64,000 bases of DNA. Origin: Bacteroidota bacterium (lineage in GTDB: Bacteria > Bacteroidota > Bacteroidia > Chitinophagales > Chitinophagaceae). The stretch is taken from NCBI GenBank assembly GCA_016868815.1, contig VGFQ01000002.1, forward strand, positions 1-64,000, given 5' to 3'. A program made the translations under genes and the position numbers. The first letter of the stretch is position 1. Each line of letters opens with the position of its first letter. Under the pieces are notes generated by a model. That model was not told the origin of the DNA and searched no databases. It saw only the letters and a program-made list of their open reading frames with translations. Positions 63,880 to 64,000 of the stretch are shown here, one piece after another.

Positions 63880-64000
63880 ATGAGTACCATCTTTGGCATA
63901 GTAAGGCGCGAAGGCCCTGCCACCCGCGGGGATGCAGGTACGCGTATGTTCTCTGCCATGGATCACTGGCAAGCCGACCACCGCAGCCAGTACGAAGAGG
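63880..64000 (+). CDS. asparagine-synthetase-like protein, lasso cyclase candidate, 3' end cut
   Basis: Only the first 40 codons are visible. The opening MSTIFGIVRREG followed by a helix with MFSAMDHW resembles the glutaminase-like N-terminal domain of asparagine synthetase B. Residue 2 is Ser instead of the nucleophilic Cys, as in lasso-peptide macrolactam synthetases (McjC-like). The ATG lies 21 bases after the glycosyltransferase stop. The synthetase domain and everything after it lie outside the window, so this is partial evidence. Confidence 0.65.
   Translation, partial: MSTIFGIVRREGPATRGDAGTRMFSAMDHWQADHRSQYEE

Noticed and set aside
1-64000. tRNA, rRNA, CRISPR arrays, transposases, phage genes, integrase or att sites
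   Set aside because: None was recognised on reading the intergenic stretches; repeats are limited to short dyads and terminator hairpins.

Overview
The window looks like a chromosomal stretch from a fairly GC-rich member of the Bacteroidota, probably Chitinophagales/Chitinophagaceae. This rests on two SusC/SusD outer-membrane glycan-import pairs, many secreted or lipoprotein glycan enzymes, a type III glutamine synthetase, a fused E1 alpha/beta 2-oxoacid dehydrogenase, and start-proximal promoter elements of the Bacteroidota type (TAnnTTTG). No rRNA, tRNA, CRISPR array, insertion sequence or phage gene was recognised.

The left half (1-38.7 kb) is mostly carbohydrate acquisition. It opens with the 3' part of a GH29-like alpha-L-fucosidase, then a GT2 glycosyltransferase, two SDR-type enzymes, an LLM-class flavin oxidoreductase, a secreted sulfatase and a class IV aminotransferase. 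A SusC-SusD pair (16.2-11.5 kb, minus) is followed by a secreted double esterase. Divergently, a hydrolase, the rhamnose symporter RhaT, an L-rhamnose-isomerase-type enzyme and an FGGY kinase form a rhamnose uptake/activation operon. At 21-29 kb, a minus operon (Na+/solute symporter, DUF4434 protein, GHL10 protein, NAGPA-type phosphodiester glycosidase lipoprotein) faces a plus operon (GHL10 lipoprotein, GH92 mannosidase) across a shared regulatory region. This combination suggests a phosphodiester-containing mannose-rich glycan. At 29.6-37.7 kb, another minus operon holds an AGE-family epimerase, a secreted FAD oxidoreductase, SusC and SusD. A frame-disrupted ROK regulator lies next to it.

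From 38.8 to 60.9 kb the content is mostly core metabolism and transport: an EamA transporter, an aminotransferase, a DUF1573 protein, fused E1, DCC and YebC proteins, an APC permease, a DAACS symporter, DedA, an MFS transporter, a GT9 heptosyltransferase, malate dehydrogenase, a thioredoxin-like protein, EF-P, AccB, AccC, GlnN and PurL. The EF-P carries an Arg rather than Lys at the tip of its modification loop.

The right edge (60.9-64.0 kb) is the most unusual part. Directly behind purL and hldD, with gaps of 10-26 bases, sit a PqqD-like protein, a lasso-peptide B2-type transglutaminase-fold protein, a GT2 glycosyltransferase with helical repeats, and the start of an asparagine-synthetase-like gene lacking the N-terminal Cys. 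This resembles a lasso-peptide biosynthesis cluster with a built-in glycosyltransferase. It is cut by the window end, and no precursor gene is visible.
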